Source: Synergistaceae bacterium (GTDB lineage Bacteria; Synergistota; Synergistia; Synergistales; Aminobacteriaceae). From it: DNA of 19,875 bases. Location of the stretch: assembly GCA_031273365.1 (NCBI GenBank), contig JAISSA010000190.1:1-19875 (forward strand), given 5' to 3'. The translations under genes and the position numbers were made by a program. The stretch's first letter is position 1. Every line of letters starts with the position of its first letter. Shown here in pieces: positions 6,335 to 14,316 of this stretch. Below the pieces are notes generated by a model. The model had not been told where the DNA came from. It saw nothing but the letters and a program-made list of their open reading frames with translations, and ran no database searches.

Positions 6335-6562
6335 CGACGCCCTGGGCGGCCCTCTACACGCCCTGCGAGGCGGAGGAGGACGGGACGATCCTTCCCGCGC
6401 TCATGGCCCTGCGTTTCAGGGGGCTCAACGTGACCATGCCTCTCAGGCAGAAGGTCATTCCCTGCCTGGACGAGCCGGACGGGAGATCGGGAGCCCGCGA
6501 CGGAGTCGAACGTCGAGGTGATGACCCGGGCGGTGCTGGATCATCTGGCGCGTGGGGCGTGA
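6331..6562 (+). pseudogene. Shikimate dehydrogenase-like remnant (AroE fold, N-terminal part)
   Basis: One frame reads WAALYTPCEAEEDG, then LPALMALRFRGLNVTMPLRQ and KVIPCLDEPDG. This matches the substrate-binding domain of shikimate/quinate dehydrogenases, in which GLNVTxPxK is the hallmark; the usual Lys is Arg here (PLRQ). The first ~40 residues and the whole nucleotide-binding domain are missing. A different frame then gives SNVEVMTRAVLDHLARGA before TGA at 6560-6562, which may be the old C-terminus but could belong to another gene. No start codon or ribosome site fits. With the ThDP stub at the other end of the transporter, it points to a catabolic gene set that has decayed. Confidence 0.6.
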
Positions 6563-6569
6563 GGTCCGT

Positions 6570-6593
6570 GAATTTAAATTTGAATGTAAATTC
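6570..6593. promoter_or_regulatory. Inverted repeat upstream of the IclR-family gene
   Basis: GAATTTA (6570-6576) and TAAATTC (6587-6593) form a 7-bp inverted repeat with centres 17 bases apart. The repeat is in an AT-rich island within GC-rich DNA, about 40 bases before the likely -35 box of the regulator gene. It could be an operator. Its sequence differs from the palindrome at 2810-2826. Confidence 0.35.
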
Positions 6594-6630
6594 CAGTCTG
6601 CCCCGGAAGGTTTTTCTCTGCTGAAACATA

Positions 6631-6661
6631 TGGACACCGAATCTGTATCCTGTGTTATACT
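6631..6661 (+). promoter_or_regulatory. Possible promoter of the IclR-family gene
   Basis: TGGACA (6631-6636) and TATACT (6656-6661) each match sigma70 consensus at five of six positions, but the 19-base spacing is long. It lies about 55 bases before the regulator start. Confidence 0.4.
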
Positions 6662-6714
6662 TCCGCCTGATGGGAATACGCAGGAAGTTATGTATCCTGG
6701 AAAGGGCAGTGCAG

Positions 6715-7464
6715 ATGAAAGAAGATACGGTAAGAGCTATTGAGCGTGCGTTTGCGATTTTGGCATGTTTCACGCTGGACGAACCAAGGCTGACGCTGAA
6801 CCAGATTTCGGGGCAACTGGGATTGCCCATGAGCACGACGTTGCGAATCCTGACGACCCTGGTTTCGCTGAACGTCCTGAAGCGTTTCGATGACCGGACC
6901 TATGCTCCGGGCAGCCAGATATACCTTTTGGGCGCTATCGCTCAGGCGCATTACAAGCCGCATCAGGTCGTGCTGCCTTATATGCAGACCCTCCGCGACG
7001 AGACGAAGGAGGCCATTTCCCTTTACGGCATCGAGGGCGAGTTTCGCGTCTGCTACGAACACGTGCCGAGCCTTCTGACGATGCGCTGTGTGGTGCGTGT
7101 GGGCGATCGTTTTCAGCTCTGGGCGGGAGCGGGGGGCAAGGTGCTTCTGGCCTACGCTCCTAAGGAAATCGTGGACCGCGAGGTAAAAAAACTTGCCTTC
7201 ATCACGGAAACCACCATCACCGACAGGAAAACATTTCTGAAGGAACTTGCCGTCATCCGGGCCCAGGACTACGCCATCAGCTACGGCGAGCGCGAAGACG
7301 GGATCATCTCCGTCGCCGTTCCGATCATGGACTGGCACGGCAACGCCGTCTACGCGCTCTCCCTGGCGGGGCCCGCCCTGCGCTTCACAGCAGAGAGAGC
7401 TTTGGCGCTGGTCCCGGACCTGCAGCGGATTTGCGTCGAAATTTCGCGCCTGTTGTTTGTGTAG
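6715..7464 (+). CDS. IclR-family transcriptional regulator
   Basis: This 249-residue regulator has an N-terminal winged helix (residues ~5-70: VRAIERAFAILACF, LTLNQISGQLGLPMSTTLRIL, then a wing around LKRFDDRTYAPG) and a C-terminal GAF-like effector domain (~85-245, with AGAGGKVLLAYAP and the YGEREDGIISVAVPIMD block). IclR proteins bind small carboxylic or aromatic acids and control adjacent catabolic or transport operons. ATG 6715 is chosen because it gives the standard family start (KEDTVRAIERAFAIL) after GGAAAGGGCAG; an in-frame ATG at 6652 lies upstream of or within the likely promoter. Its target is probably the tctBAC operon 430 bases upstream, but this is inferred from position only. 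Confidence 0.92.
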   Translation: MKEDTVRAIERAFAILACFTLDEPRLTLNQISGQLGLPMSTTLRILTTLVSLNVLKRFDDRTYAPGSQIYLLGAIAQAHYKPHQVVLPYMQTLRDETKEAISLYGIEGEFRVCYEHVPSLLTMRCVVRVGDRFQLWAGAGGKVLLAYAPKEIVDREVKKLAFITETTITDRKTFLKELAVIRAQDYAISYGEREDGIISVAVPIMDWHGNAVYALSLAGPALRFTAERALALVPDLQRICVEISRLLFV

Positions 7465-7633
7465 GGCCCGCATTCGCCAGGCATAATCTCAAAAATCGGA
7501 TTTTTACAGCGCAATTTTCAGCAAGATAAAAGTAAGTTATAGCAATGGCTTTCAATAAATTCGAGTTTTGAGTGTGACTGCATGGAATACGTATTTGATC
7601 CATTGCCATTCAGCACAATACAGTACACATTAA

Positions 7634-8629
7634 TCAGATAAAGGTCAGTTGCACGCCTTCGGTCTCCTGAACGATGTCGCCTTTTGCCGCGAGGTACTCG
7701 AGATGCGCGAGCGCCTCGCCGACGGCGAACCACTTTTGCGCCACGGGGAAGCTTTCCCAGCCCGAGCGGGACACCCAGGTCATTCTGGCGGCGATCCCGG
7801 AGACGGTGGAGCGGGGATATTTTTTTACGATGCCCCGAACCTCTTCCAGCCGGACCCGGTGGTGCCGGAGGATCTCGTCGATGCGCTCCCTGCATTCGCC
7901 CATTGCCCGCCGATGGGCGGACAATGCCGTTTTGACGTCGAGTTCCCGCACCCGTTTCAGGCTTTCCATGTACAGGTACAGGGCAAGCTGTTCGTTTTGT
8001 GTCCGTTCATTGCGCCATGACGTGATGTTGGGCGAAATGTCGAAAATAATGTGGTCCCCGCAAAAAAGCAGCTTTTGTTCCTCCGCGTAGAGGCACATAT
8101 GCCCGGGAGTGTGGCCGGGCGTTTCGATGGCGCGGAGCCTGTACAGGCCGGGGGAGAGCGAAAAACCATCTTCAATGGCGGTGTAGGCGGCATCGATGGT
8201 ATCCAGCGGTGGCGAATAGCGCCAGAGCGGGTTGGTGACCCTGTTCTCCGTAACCTCTTCGTCGGAAAAACCGAGACGGGCCAGAGATCGATTTAAATTC
8301 TCCCACCCGTTCGGAGAAAAGACCTGCCGCATCCAGGCGTGGTCTTTGGCGCTGATATAAATTTTCGAGGTCGGGGAAGCGATGCCGGTCGCCAGACCGC
8401 TGTGGTCGGAGTGCATATGCGTCAGGAAAATGTCGGTCCTCCCCATGTCCGCCCCCAGCGCGTCGAGGGCCCCGGTCAGGGCAACGCGACACTCCTGACG
8501 GTTAAAACCGGTGTCCACCAGCAAATTTCGCTCACCGCCCCGGATAAAATAGCTGTTCAAGTTCTTGAGGGGATTGCCCGGCAGGGGCACTTCGATCAGA
8601 TATATATCGGGTAAAATTTCTTTTAGCAT
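7634..8629 (-). CDS. Metallo-beta-lactamase-fold hydrolase with C-terminal helical domain
   Basis: This 331-residue cytoplasmic protein has no signal peptide. HMHSDH (71-76) supplies the HxHxDH metal site; H177 in TPGHTPGH, D192 in FCGDH and H239 in SAHR complete a binuclear zinc centre. Residues ~250-331 look like the winged-helix tail of LACTB2-like hydrolases (KYPRSTVSGIAARM, then an ALAHLEYLAAKGDIVQE segment). The family includes thioesterase-, glyoxalase II- and nuclease-like enzymes, so the substrate is open. ATG 8629 is preferred, with GGAG eight bases upstream; a TTG two codons earlier is too close to that site. It lies 112 bases after the ABC transporter operon on the same strand and has its own promoter-like leader. 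Confidence 0.85.
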   Translation of the reverse strand: MLKEILPDIYLIEVPLPGNPLKNLNSYFIRGGERNLLVDTGFNRQECRVALTGALDALGADMGRTDIFLTHMHSDHSGLATGIASPTSKIYISAKDHAWMRQVFSPNGWENLNRSLARLGFSDEEVTENRVTNPLWRYSPPLDTIDAAYTAIEDGFSLSPGLYRLRAIETPGHTPGHMCLYAEEQKLLFCGDHIIFDISPNITSWRNERTQNEQLALYLYMESLKRVRELDVKTALSAHRRAMGECRERIDEILRHHRVRLEEVRGIVKKYPRSTVSGIAARMTWVSRSGWESFPVAQKWFAVGEALAHLEYLAAKGDIVQETEGVQLTFI

Positions 8630-8649
8630 CGGCAACGCTCCAGATTGTC

Positions 8650-8676
8650 TTCAGGTCATAAAATGTTTTCAGGTCA
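8650..8676 (-). repeat. Pair of 9-bp direct repeats in the MBL-gene leader
   Basis: TTCAGGTCA occurs at 8650-8658 and 8668-8676 (TGACCTGAA on the gene's strand), 18 bases apart, 21-47 bases before the start codon. Two identical sites under two helical turns apart look like binding sites for a regulator, or a local duplication. Confidence 0.4.
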
Positions 8677-8677
8677 C

Positions 8678-8705
8678 AAAAAACGCCTCCGGACAGGTTG
8701 CCCGG
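8678..8705 (-). terminator. Terminator-like hairpin between the ABC operon and the MBL gene
   Basis: On the minus strand CCGGGC-AACCT-GTCCGG forms a 6-bp stem (one G-U pair) followed after AGGCG by TTTTTT (8683-8678). It lies downstream of the transporter ATPase stop and could end that operon. Because a -10 element lies just before it, it could also act as a leader attenuator of the hydrolase gene. Confidence 0.4.
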
Positions 8706-8722
8706 CCCTGCATGAATTTTGT

Positions 8723-8731
8723 ATTATAACA
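8723..8731 (-). promoter_or_regulatory. Extended -10 promoter element for the MBL gene
   Basis: TGTTATAAT on the minus strand is a perfect TATAAT with the extended TG motif. No good -35 box is visible. It begins about 100 bases before the hydrolase start and 11 bases after the upstream stop codon. Confidence 0.5.
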
Positions 8732-8741
8732 TAGCGGGCGT

Positions 8742-9707
8742 TCAGTGGATCGGAAGATGACAGCATATCGAGTGGCCGGGGGCGATTTCGCGCATCTGAG
8801 GCCGCTCCTGCCCGCAGATCGGCAGCCGGTCCCTGCAGCGCAGGTGAAAGGCGCAGCCGGGCGGAACGTTGACCGGGCTCGGAATTTCTCCGGTGGAGGA
8901 AATTCGCGCGGGTTTCAATTTTTCTTCCTCCAGCGTCGCCACAGGAATGGAGGAAAGCAACATCTGCGTGTAGGGGTGCAGGGGGTTTTCGAAAAAATCC
9001 GCGGCCGGCGCCTGCTCGCACAGGCGTCCGAGGTACAGGATCGCGACCCGGTCGGCCACGTTGCGCATCAGGCTCAAATCGTGGGTGATGAAAAGGTACG
9101 TCAGGTTCAGTTCCTTCTGCAAATCGATCAGTTTGCTGATCACTTTGGCCTGTATGGAAACGTCGAGGGCGGAGGTGGGCTCGTCCAGGATCATCAGGGA
9201 CGGATGCGTCGCCAGCGCGCGCGCGACGGAGATCAGCTGGCGCTCGCCGCCTCCCAGCGCGCGCGGATACCGGTCGGCGAACTCGCCGGGCAGGCCGACC
9301 GCCTCCAGAAGCTCCTCCGCCCGTCGGTTCATTCCCTCCCGGGAGAGCCCCCTGTCGTGGATCGTCATCGGCAGGATCAGGCTCTTTCGCACCGTCCGCC
9401 TGGGGTTGAGCGAGGAACCGGGGTCCTGAAAGACGATCTGAATTTCTCCCTTTTGTTTCAGGGTGCGGTACAGGCCGGTTTTGGCGAGGTTGTCGCCCCT
9501 GTAAAAAATATCTCCGTCCGTCGCCTCGTACATCCCCGCCAGCACGTAAGCGATGGTGCTCTTGCCGGACCCCGACTCCCCCACCAGCCCAAGGGTCTCT
9601 CCCTCGTACAGATCCAGAGTCACGTCGTCCACCGCCTTCACCACAAGGCGGTTCTTCAGTGGAAAGTATTTTTTCAGGCGTCTGACCTCGAGTATTTTCT
9701 TTGTCAT
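8742..9707 (-). CDS. Oligopeptide/dipeptide ABC transporter ATPase (OppF/DppF type)
   Basis: This 321-residue ATPase has Walker A GESGSGKST (43-51), a Q-loop in IVFQDPGSSLNPRR, Walker B LMILDEPTSALD, an H-loop in ITHDL, and the Opp-specific C-terminal segment NPLHPYTQMLLSSIP with a late Cys cluster (GCAFHLRC, LPIC, SICC). The usual LSGGxxQ signature reads LGGGERQ. It would pair with the preceding ATPase at the membrane complex to power peptide uptake. ATG 9707 follows GAGGG and overlaps the upstream stop by four bases (ATGA), so the two are probably translationally coupled. Peptide is the default substrate for the family; nickel and other small cargos are known exceptions. Confidence 0.93.
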   Translation of the reverse strand: MTKKILEVRRLKKYFPLKNRLVVKAVDDVTLDLYEGETLGLVGESGSGKSTIAYVLAGMYEATDGDIFYRGDNLAKTGLYRTLKQKGEIQIVFQDPGSSLNPRRTVRKSLILPMTIHDRGLSREGMNRRAEELLEAVGLPGEFADRYPRALGGGERQLISVARALATHPSLMILDEPTSALDVSIQAKVISKLIDLQKELNLTYLFITHDLSLMRNVADRVAILYLGRLCEQAPAADFFENPLHPYTQMLLSSIPVATLEEEKLKPARISSTGEIPSPVNVPPGCAFHLRCRDRLPICGQERPQMREIAPGHSICCHLPIH

Positions 9708-10702
9708 TGAATTCCCTCGCTTACCAGGTGACAGCTCACGTGATGCCCGGGGCTCACCTCCAGGTGCGGCGGTTTTTGCCCGTTGCAGATATCCCGCGCC
9801 CAAGGGCACCGCGGCGCGAAACGACAGCCCTTCGGGGGCTGCGTGTAGTCCGGCACCCGTCCGGGAATCCCCCTCGCGACGCTCCCCCCGGTCAGCTTTG
9901 GGACACACTCCATCAGGGCCGCGGTGTAGGGGTGTTTCGGGTCGCTGAAGACGTCGTCGGTCGCGCCGCTCTCCACCACCGTCCCGGCGTACATGATGTT
10001 GACGCGGCTCGTGGACTGGCGGATCACGCCCAGCGAATGCGAGACCATGAGCACCGACAGCCCCCTGTCGATCACCAGTCGATTGATCAGGCGCAGAATC
10101 TGGTCCTGTATCGTCACGTCCAGAGAGGTCCCGGGCTCGTCGGCCAGAAGCAGGCGGCAGCCCGCCGCGATGGCGATGGCGATGCACACGCGCTGTTTCA
10201 TTCCGCCGGAAAGCTGGTAGGGGAAGCTCTTCATGATGCGGTCGGGATCGGGCAGCATCACGCTGGAAAGCGCCTCCGTCGCGACGGCGTACAGTTGTTT
10301 TCCGGACGCGCCTCCGGGAGCGGCGTATTTCAAAACGGTCAAAAACTGCGATTCGATGCTGAAAACCGGGTTCAGCGCGCTGGAGGGATCCTGAAAGATC
10401 ATCCCGGCCCCCGTGCGGCGCATGGCGGAGAGGGCCGCGTCGGACATGCCGGAAACGTCCTGTCCGTCAAACAGCACCTCTCCGCCCTTCACGATGGCGT
10501 TTCCCGGCAGAACGCGAAGTATGGCCTTGAGGGTCGTGGTCTTGCCGCATCCGGACTCGCCGACCAGGCCAACCCGTTCGCCCCGCTGAACGCGGAAGGC
10601 AATGCCGTCCAGCACGTGGCTGAACTTCCCATAGACGTTGAAGGACACGGAAAAATCCCTGACGTCCAGTATTGGCCCGCTTTTGTTCTCCGCGGTGGGC
10701 AT
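9704..10702 (-). CDS. Oligopeptide/dipeptide ABC transporter ATPase (OppD/DppD type)
   Basis: This 332-residue ATPase has Walker A GESGCGKTT (48-56), a Q-loop in MIFQDPSSALNPVF, signature LSGGMKQR, Walker B LLLADEPGTSLD, an H-loop in VSHSL and the family C-terminus (PKHPYTAALMECVP, GCRFAPRCPWARDIC). It is the first of two non-identical ATPases in the importer. The ATG (10702) overlaps the permease stop by one base (TGATG). An open frame runs far upstream but translates the permease gene out of frame, so the short start is right. Confidence 0.93.
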   Translation of the reverse strand: MPTAENKSGPILDVRDFSVSFNVYGKFSHVLDGIAFRVQRGERVGLVGESGCGKTTTLKAILRVLPGNAIVKGGEVLFDGQDVSGMSDAALSAMRRTGAGMIFQDPSSALNPVFSIESQFLTVLKYAAPGGASGKQLYAVATEALSSVMLPDPDRIMKSFPYQLSGGMKQRVCIAIAIAAGCRLLLADEPGTSLDVTIQDQILRLINRLVIDRGLSVLMVSHSLGVIRQSTSRVNIMYAGTVVESGATDDVFSDPKHPYTAALMECVPKLTGGSVARGIPGRVPDYTQPPKGCRFAPRCPWARDICNGQKPPHLEVSPGHHVSCHLVSEGIQ

Positions 10703-11565
10703 CAGTTCGCGTCCGTTCCCATCATGTTGCTGATGCCGTCGCCGAAGAGGTTGAAGCCGAGCACGATGACGATGATCGCGACGGCCGGGAAGACCGTGAA
10801 CCACCACTGCTGCGGCATGTATTTGACGCCCTGGGAGATCATGCTGCCCAGCGCCGGGTGCGGCGCCTGTTCGCCCAGACCGGCGTAGCTCAGGGTCGCC
10901 CCCATGATGATCACGTACCCCATGTCCAGCGTCATCTTGGTCAGCATGGCGGAGAGGCAGTTCGGCAATATCTCCCGGAAGATGATGTGGGGCATTCCGG
11001 CGCCGGTCAGTTCGGCGTAGACGATGTAGTTCTCCGTGCGCAGCGAAGAGGCCACGCCGTAGGCCAGACGCGCGTACCAGGGCCACCACATGACCGTGAT
11101 GGCCAGCATGGAGTTCGTCATGTTGGGCTCCAGAACCGAGGCGACGGCGAGGGCGAGAATCAGCGGGGGTATCGCGAGAAAAATGTCGGTGATGCGCATT
11201 AAAAGGGTGTCGATCAGCGTATCTCTGTGATAGCCCGCGACCACGCCGACGATGAACCCCACCGGCGCCGAGATGCAGAGCACGATCACCCCCATCAGAA
11301 GGGTGTTCCTGAATGCGCCGACAATACGGCTGAAAATGTCCCGTCCTATCAGGTCCGTGCCGCACAGATGCCGGAGGCTCGGAGGCTGACTGGCGTTGGA
11401 GAAGTCGACGAAGGACCCGATGTGCGCGGGGTAGGGGACCACATGCCGCCCGATCAGCGCCAGAACGATGAAGCCGACGACAATGATCAGGCCGAGCACG
11501 GTGATTTTGCTTTCGGAGTATCTGAACCAGCTTCTTTGCAGAACATCCCGCCAGGTTTCCCTCAC
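10702..11565 (-). CDS. Peptide ABC transporter permease (OppC/DppC type)
   Basis: This 287-residue inner-membrane permease starts with an N-terminal helix (ITVLGLIIVVGFIVLALIG). A periplasmic loop then holds the OppC hallmark LCGTDLIGRDIFSRIV, followed by about five more helices. The cytoplasmic EAA-like loop corresponds to YAELTGAGMPHIIFREILPN. The start codon is GTG (11565) with GGAGGG about seven bases upstream, and no better ATG exists. It is the second permease of the operon, 16 bases after the first. Confidence 0.92.
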   Translation of the reverse strand: MRETWRDVLQRSWFRYSESKITVLGLIIVVGFIVLALIGRHVVPYPAHIGSFVDFSNASQPPSLRHLCGTDLIGRDIFSRIVGAFRNTLLMGVIVLCISAPVGFIVGVVAGYHRDTLIDTLLMRITDIFLAIPPLILALAVASVLEPNMTNSMLAITVMWWPWYARLAYGVASSLRTENYIVYAELTGAGMPHIIFREILPNCLSAMLTKMTLDMGYVIIMGATLSYAGLGEQAPHPALGSMISQGVKYMPQQWWFTVFPAVAIIVIVLGFNLFGDGISNMMGTDAN

Positions 11566-11581
11566 AGCGATCCCTCCCTCG

Positions 11582-12607
11582 TCATTTGGAGCGGGACTGG
11601 CGCATCCGGGGGTCGAGAAGCGCCACCACGATATCGACCAGCAGGTTGGTCGTGATAAAGATGACTCCCAGCACGAGGACGACGCCGCAGACGGCGTTGA
11701 CGTCCTTGCCCAGGATGGCGCTCATCGCGTAGCGGGACATTCCGGGCCAGTTGAAGATCGTCTCCACCAGAAAGGCGTTCCCGAAGATGGCCGCGATGTC
11801 CAGGCCCATGATGGAAACCGTGGGAATCACGGACGGTCTGAGGAGATATTTACGGTTGATGACGTTGCGCGGCACCCCCTGCGAGGTAATCATCGTGATG
11901 TAGTCCTTCCCTTCATTTTCCAGCATATAGGAGCGAGTGAGGCGCGCCTCCTGCATGGTGTGGCCCAGAGAAAGCGCCAGCGCCGGCAGGAGAAGATGGG
12001 CGAAGGCGTCCCATGCCGCCGCGGGCTGCCCTGCAAGCAGGGCGTCGAGCACCATCAGGCCCGTGATCGACGGGACGCTGAAGCCCATGCTCAGACGTCC
12101 GCCCACCGACGGCAGAATGGGCAGCCAGTAGCCGAAGATCAGCAAAAACAGAACCGCCCACACGAAGGTCGGCGTGGCGATGATGATGTAGCTGCTGAAA
12201 CGGATGAGGTAATCGGGCCAGCGATTTTTATACATGGCCCCCAGCACGCCCAGCAGGAGGGCGAAAAAGATCGGCGGAAGGCCCGCCCATATGACCAGCT
12301 CCAGAGTGGCGGGCAGAAATTCGGCGAGGTCCCGGGCGACCTCGCGCCGGGTGACCGTGGACATGCCGAAATCCCCCCGGACGACGTCGCTGAGCCACCA
12401 GTAGTACTGCATTGGGAGCGGGTCGTTGTAATGCATGCGCGCCCGGTATCGTTCCACGACCTCCTCGGGGGCGGTCGGGCCGAGGGCCAGCCGGGCGGGG
12501 TCGCCGGGGATGACCCTCATCAGAGAAAAAATCAGCATCGACAGGCCGACCAGCACGACCAGCGCCCAGCCCAGCCTCTTCAGAACCGTCGTCAGGAGAG
12601 AGGGCAA
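11582..12607 (-). CDS. Peptide ABC transporter permease (OppB/DppB type)
   Basis: This 341-residue permease has the OppB-type start KRLGWALVVLVGLSMLIFSL, then the MRVIPGDPAR motif and the DPLPMQYYWWLSDVVRGDFG segment typical of the family. Multiple helices follow, with an EAA-like loop around ENEGKDYITMITSQGVPRNVI and a C-terminus ending in LLDPRMR. The start appears to be TTG (12607), with GGAGG eight bases upstream; the nearby ATG is out of frame. It follows the binding-protein gene by 44 bases, a gap containing a short repeat. Confidence 0.92.
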   Translation of the reverse strand: MPSLLTTVLKRLGWALVVLVGLSMLIFSLMRVIPGDPARLALGPTAPEEVVERYRARMHYNDPLPMQYYWWLSDVVRGDFGMSTVTRREVARDLAEFLPATLELVIWAGLPPIFFALLLGVLGAMYKNRWPDYLIRFSSYIIIATPTFVWAVLFLLIFGYWLPILPSVGGRLSMGFSVPSITGLMVLDALLAGQPAAAWDAFAHLLLPALALSLGHTMQEARLTRSYMLENEGKDYITMITSQGVPRNVINRKYLLRPSVIPTVSIMGLDIAAIFGNAFLVETIFNWPGMSRYAMSAILGKDVNAVCGVVLVLGVIFITTNLLVDIVVALLDPRMRQSRSK

Positions 12608-12620
12608 CTCATCCGCCTCC

Positions 12621-12656
12621 CGCAGTCATTTTTCACCGTTGTTTTTCGCAGTCACT
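12621..12656 (-). repeat. Short direct repeat around the binding-protein stop codon
   Basis: CGCAGTCATTTTT (12621) and CGCAGTCACTTTTTT (12647) are near-identical copies starting 26 bases apart. The second copy contains the stop codon of the binding-protein gene. It looks like a small slip duplication of the gene end. Each copy carries a TGA on the minus strand. Confidence 0.5.
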
Positions 12657-14265
12657 TTTTTCTGCGGTCGGGATACACTCTGACGTCGCGCAGATAGAAC
12701 GAAAACCCCTGCAGGCCGATCTTCGGAGCCAGGTCGACGTAGGAAGCCTGATACACAAGGCGCTCCGGGGTTTCGGTCAGAGGAATGAAGGTAAAGCGTT
12801 TCGCGCAGTATTCCTGGATTTCGCTGTAGGCGACGGCGCGCTTTGCGATGTCCACCGTCGCCAGCGCCTTGTCGATCATCTCGTCCAGCGCGGGGTCGTT
12901 GACCCAGTTCATGTTCTCCCAGGTGCCGGAGGTTTTGGTGCGCAGCTGCGACACGAACTGCGACGCGGAGTCGGAGGTGGGAGGGGTTACGGAGACCATG
13001 GCGGTCATGGGCGACGTCTCGACTCTCGCGGAATTGGAGACGATGGTGGACCAGGGCAGCTCGACGATCGAGACGTTCAGGCCGATTTGCGAGGCGGTGG
13101 CCTGGATCATCAGGGCGACCTTTTCGCGGTCGGCGGACTCGGAGTTCCAGACCAGCTCGATCGGCAGCGTTCCGATCCTGTCGGCGTACCTGGACCCGGC
13201 GACGGCCTGCTTCGCCTTTTCGAAGTCCATCGAGAAACTGAAAACTTCTTTGTAGCCCAGCGCATTCGAAGAAACGATGCTCTTTTTCTGGATGGAGTCC
13301 GGCAGGATCTTCGAGCAAAGGGTCGCGTAATCGATCAGGTATCCAAGGGCCTCCCGGATTTTCGGGTCGTCGACGGGCGCTTTCTGGTTGTTCAGCCAGA
13401 GGTTGAGCCCGCCGCCCGTGTAATTGTGCGCGAGCTTCAGGGTGTTGTCGGCGTCGAGCATGGACTGGATGTTTTCGGTCGTCTGATAGTGGTCGGCACA
13501 CTCCAGCTCCTGACGGCTCATCATCGTTTTGACCCTGACGGCCTCGTTCGACGCGTAAACGATGAATTTCTCCGGGACGCCGGCCTCGAAGCCCGCCCAA
13601 TAGCCGCGGAAGATGCTGCCGCTCACCGAAATATTGGTGCTGACGCCGTCAATGGTCCAGGGCCCGGAGCCGGCGTCGTGCTCGAGCAGGTACGCCCTGC
13701 CCCAGTCCCCTTTGTCCCCGTAGTCGCCGGCCGCCGCGTAGTGCTGTTCCAGCAGCTTGCGGTCCACGACGTAAAAACGGACCAGGCTGTTCAGCAGCGG
13801 CCCGTAGGGCGTTTTGCAGCGCAGGCGGACGCTGTAGTCGCCCGTCGCCTCGATCGAATCGACGTAAGAATAGAACAGGAAGGCAAATCCCTCGCCGATG
13901 CCCAGCAGGCGCTGCATGGAGTAGACCACGTCCTGCGCCGTCAGCCTGTTTCCGCTGTGAAAGACGATGTCCTCGCGAATTTTAAAATCCCAGATCAGGC
14001 CGTCTTCGGAGATATTCCAGCTCTCGGCGACCCAGGGCCGGACTCCGCCGTCGGGCGTCGGAAAGACCAGACTGTCGTAGACGTTGATCAGAACGAGGCC
14101 GGAAGCGTAATCGGAACCCACCGCGGGGTCCCACCTGGGCATGATGGCCTGGGTGACGCGGAAAATACTGCCCGCCTCTCCCTCGGCTCCCGCGGGACAA
14201 GCGGTCACAACGAACGCCAGACACAGCACGCACAACCCCAAAAACAGCCTCTTCATCAGCTTCAT
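12652..14265 (-). CDS. Peptide ABC transporter solute-binding protein (family 5)
   Basis: This 537-residue extracytoplasmic binding protein delivers substrate to the OppB/C-type permeases. The N-terminus is MKLMKRLFLGLCVLCLAFVV followed by TAC; the VTAC sequence fits a lipobox with Cys23 as lipidated residue. Family 5 blocks include PWVAESWNISEDGLIWDFKI, REDIVFHSGNRLTAQDVVYSM, a GSGPW core, DDPKIREALGYLID and a late helix SEIQEYCAKRFTFIPL. The length is normal for OppA/DppA-like proteins. ATG 14265 has GGAG eight bases upstream. Its place between the M29-like gene and the permeases suggests import of a peptide or amide that the M29-like enzyme then processes. Confidence 0.93.
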   Translation of the reverse strand: MKLMKRLFLGLCVLCLAFVVTACPAGAEGEAGSIFRVTQAIMPRWDPAVGSDYASGLVLINVYDSLVFPTPDGGVRPWVAESWNISEDGLIWDFKIREDIVFHSGNRLTAQDVVYSMQRLLGIGEGFAFLFYSYVDSIEATGDYSVRLRCKTPYGPLLNSLVRFYVVDRKLLEQHYAAAGDYGDKGDWGRAYLLEHDAGSGPWTIDGVSTNISVSGSIFRGYWAGFEAGVPEKFIVYASNEAVRVKTMMSRQELECADHYQTTENIQSMLDADNTLKLAHNYTGGGLNLWLNNQKAPVDDPKIREALGYLIDYATLCSKILPDSIQKKSIVSSNALGYKEVFSFSMDFEKAKQAVAGSRYADRIGTLPIELVWNSESADREKVALMIQATASQIGLNVSIVELPWSTIVSNSARVETSPMTAMVSVTPPTSDSASQFVSQLRTKTSGTWENMNWVNDPALDEMIDKALATVDIAKRAVAYSEIQEYCAKRFTFIPLTETPERLVYQASYVDLAPKIGLQGFSFYLRDVRVYPDRRKK

Positions 14266-14316
14266 ATCCTAATCTCCCCCGGCTTCTCACATAATTAAGT
14301 TGATAATTGCATTGAT

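Noticed and set aside
7491..7505. AAAAATCGGATTTTT as a terminator after the IclR gene
   Set aside because: The stem would be A-T only around a short loop, too weak for an intrinsic terminator; probably chance in an AT-rich gap.
9708..10187. Extended N-terminus of the OppF-type ATPase
   Set aside because: The extra ~160 residues are a shadow of the OppD-type gene in another frame; the ATGA overlap defines the true start.
10703..11365. Extended N-terminus of the OppD-type ATPase
   Set aside because: The additional residues translate the OppC-type permease out of frame.
11468..12697. Plus-strand open frame of 409 codons across the permease genes
   Set aside because: His/Arg/Gln-rich antisense shadow with no motifs; the minus strand encodes clear OppB/OppC-type membrane proteins.
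13087..14298. Plus-strand open frame of 403 codons opposite the binding-protein gene
   Set aside because: Antisense shadow; the minus strand has a signal peptide and family 5 motifs.
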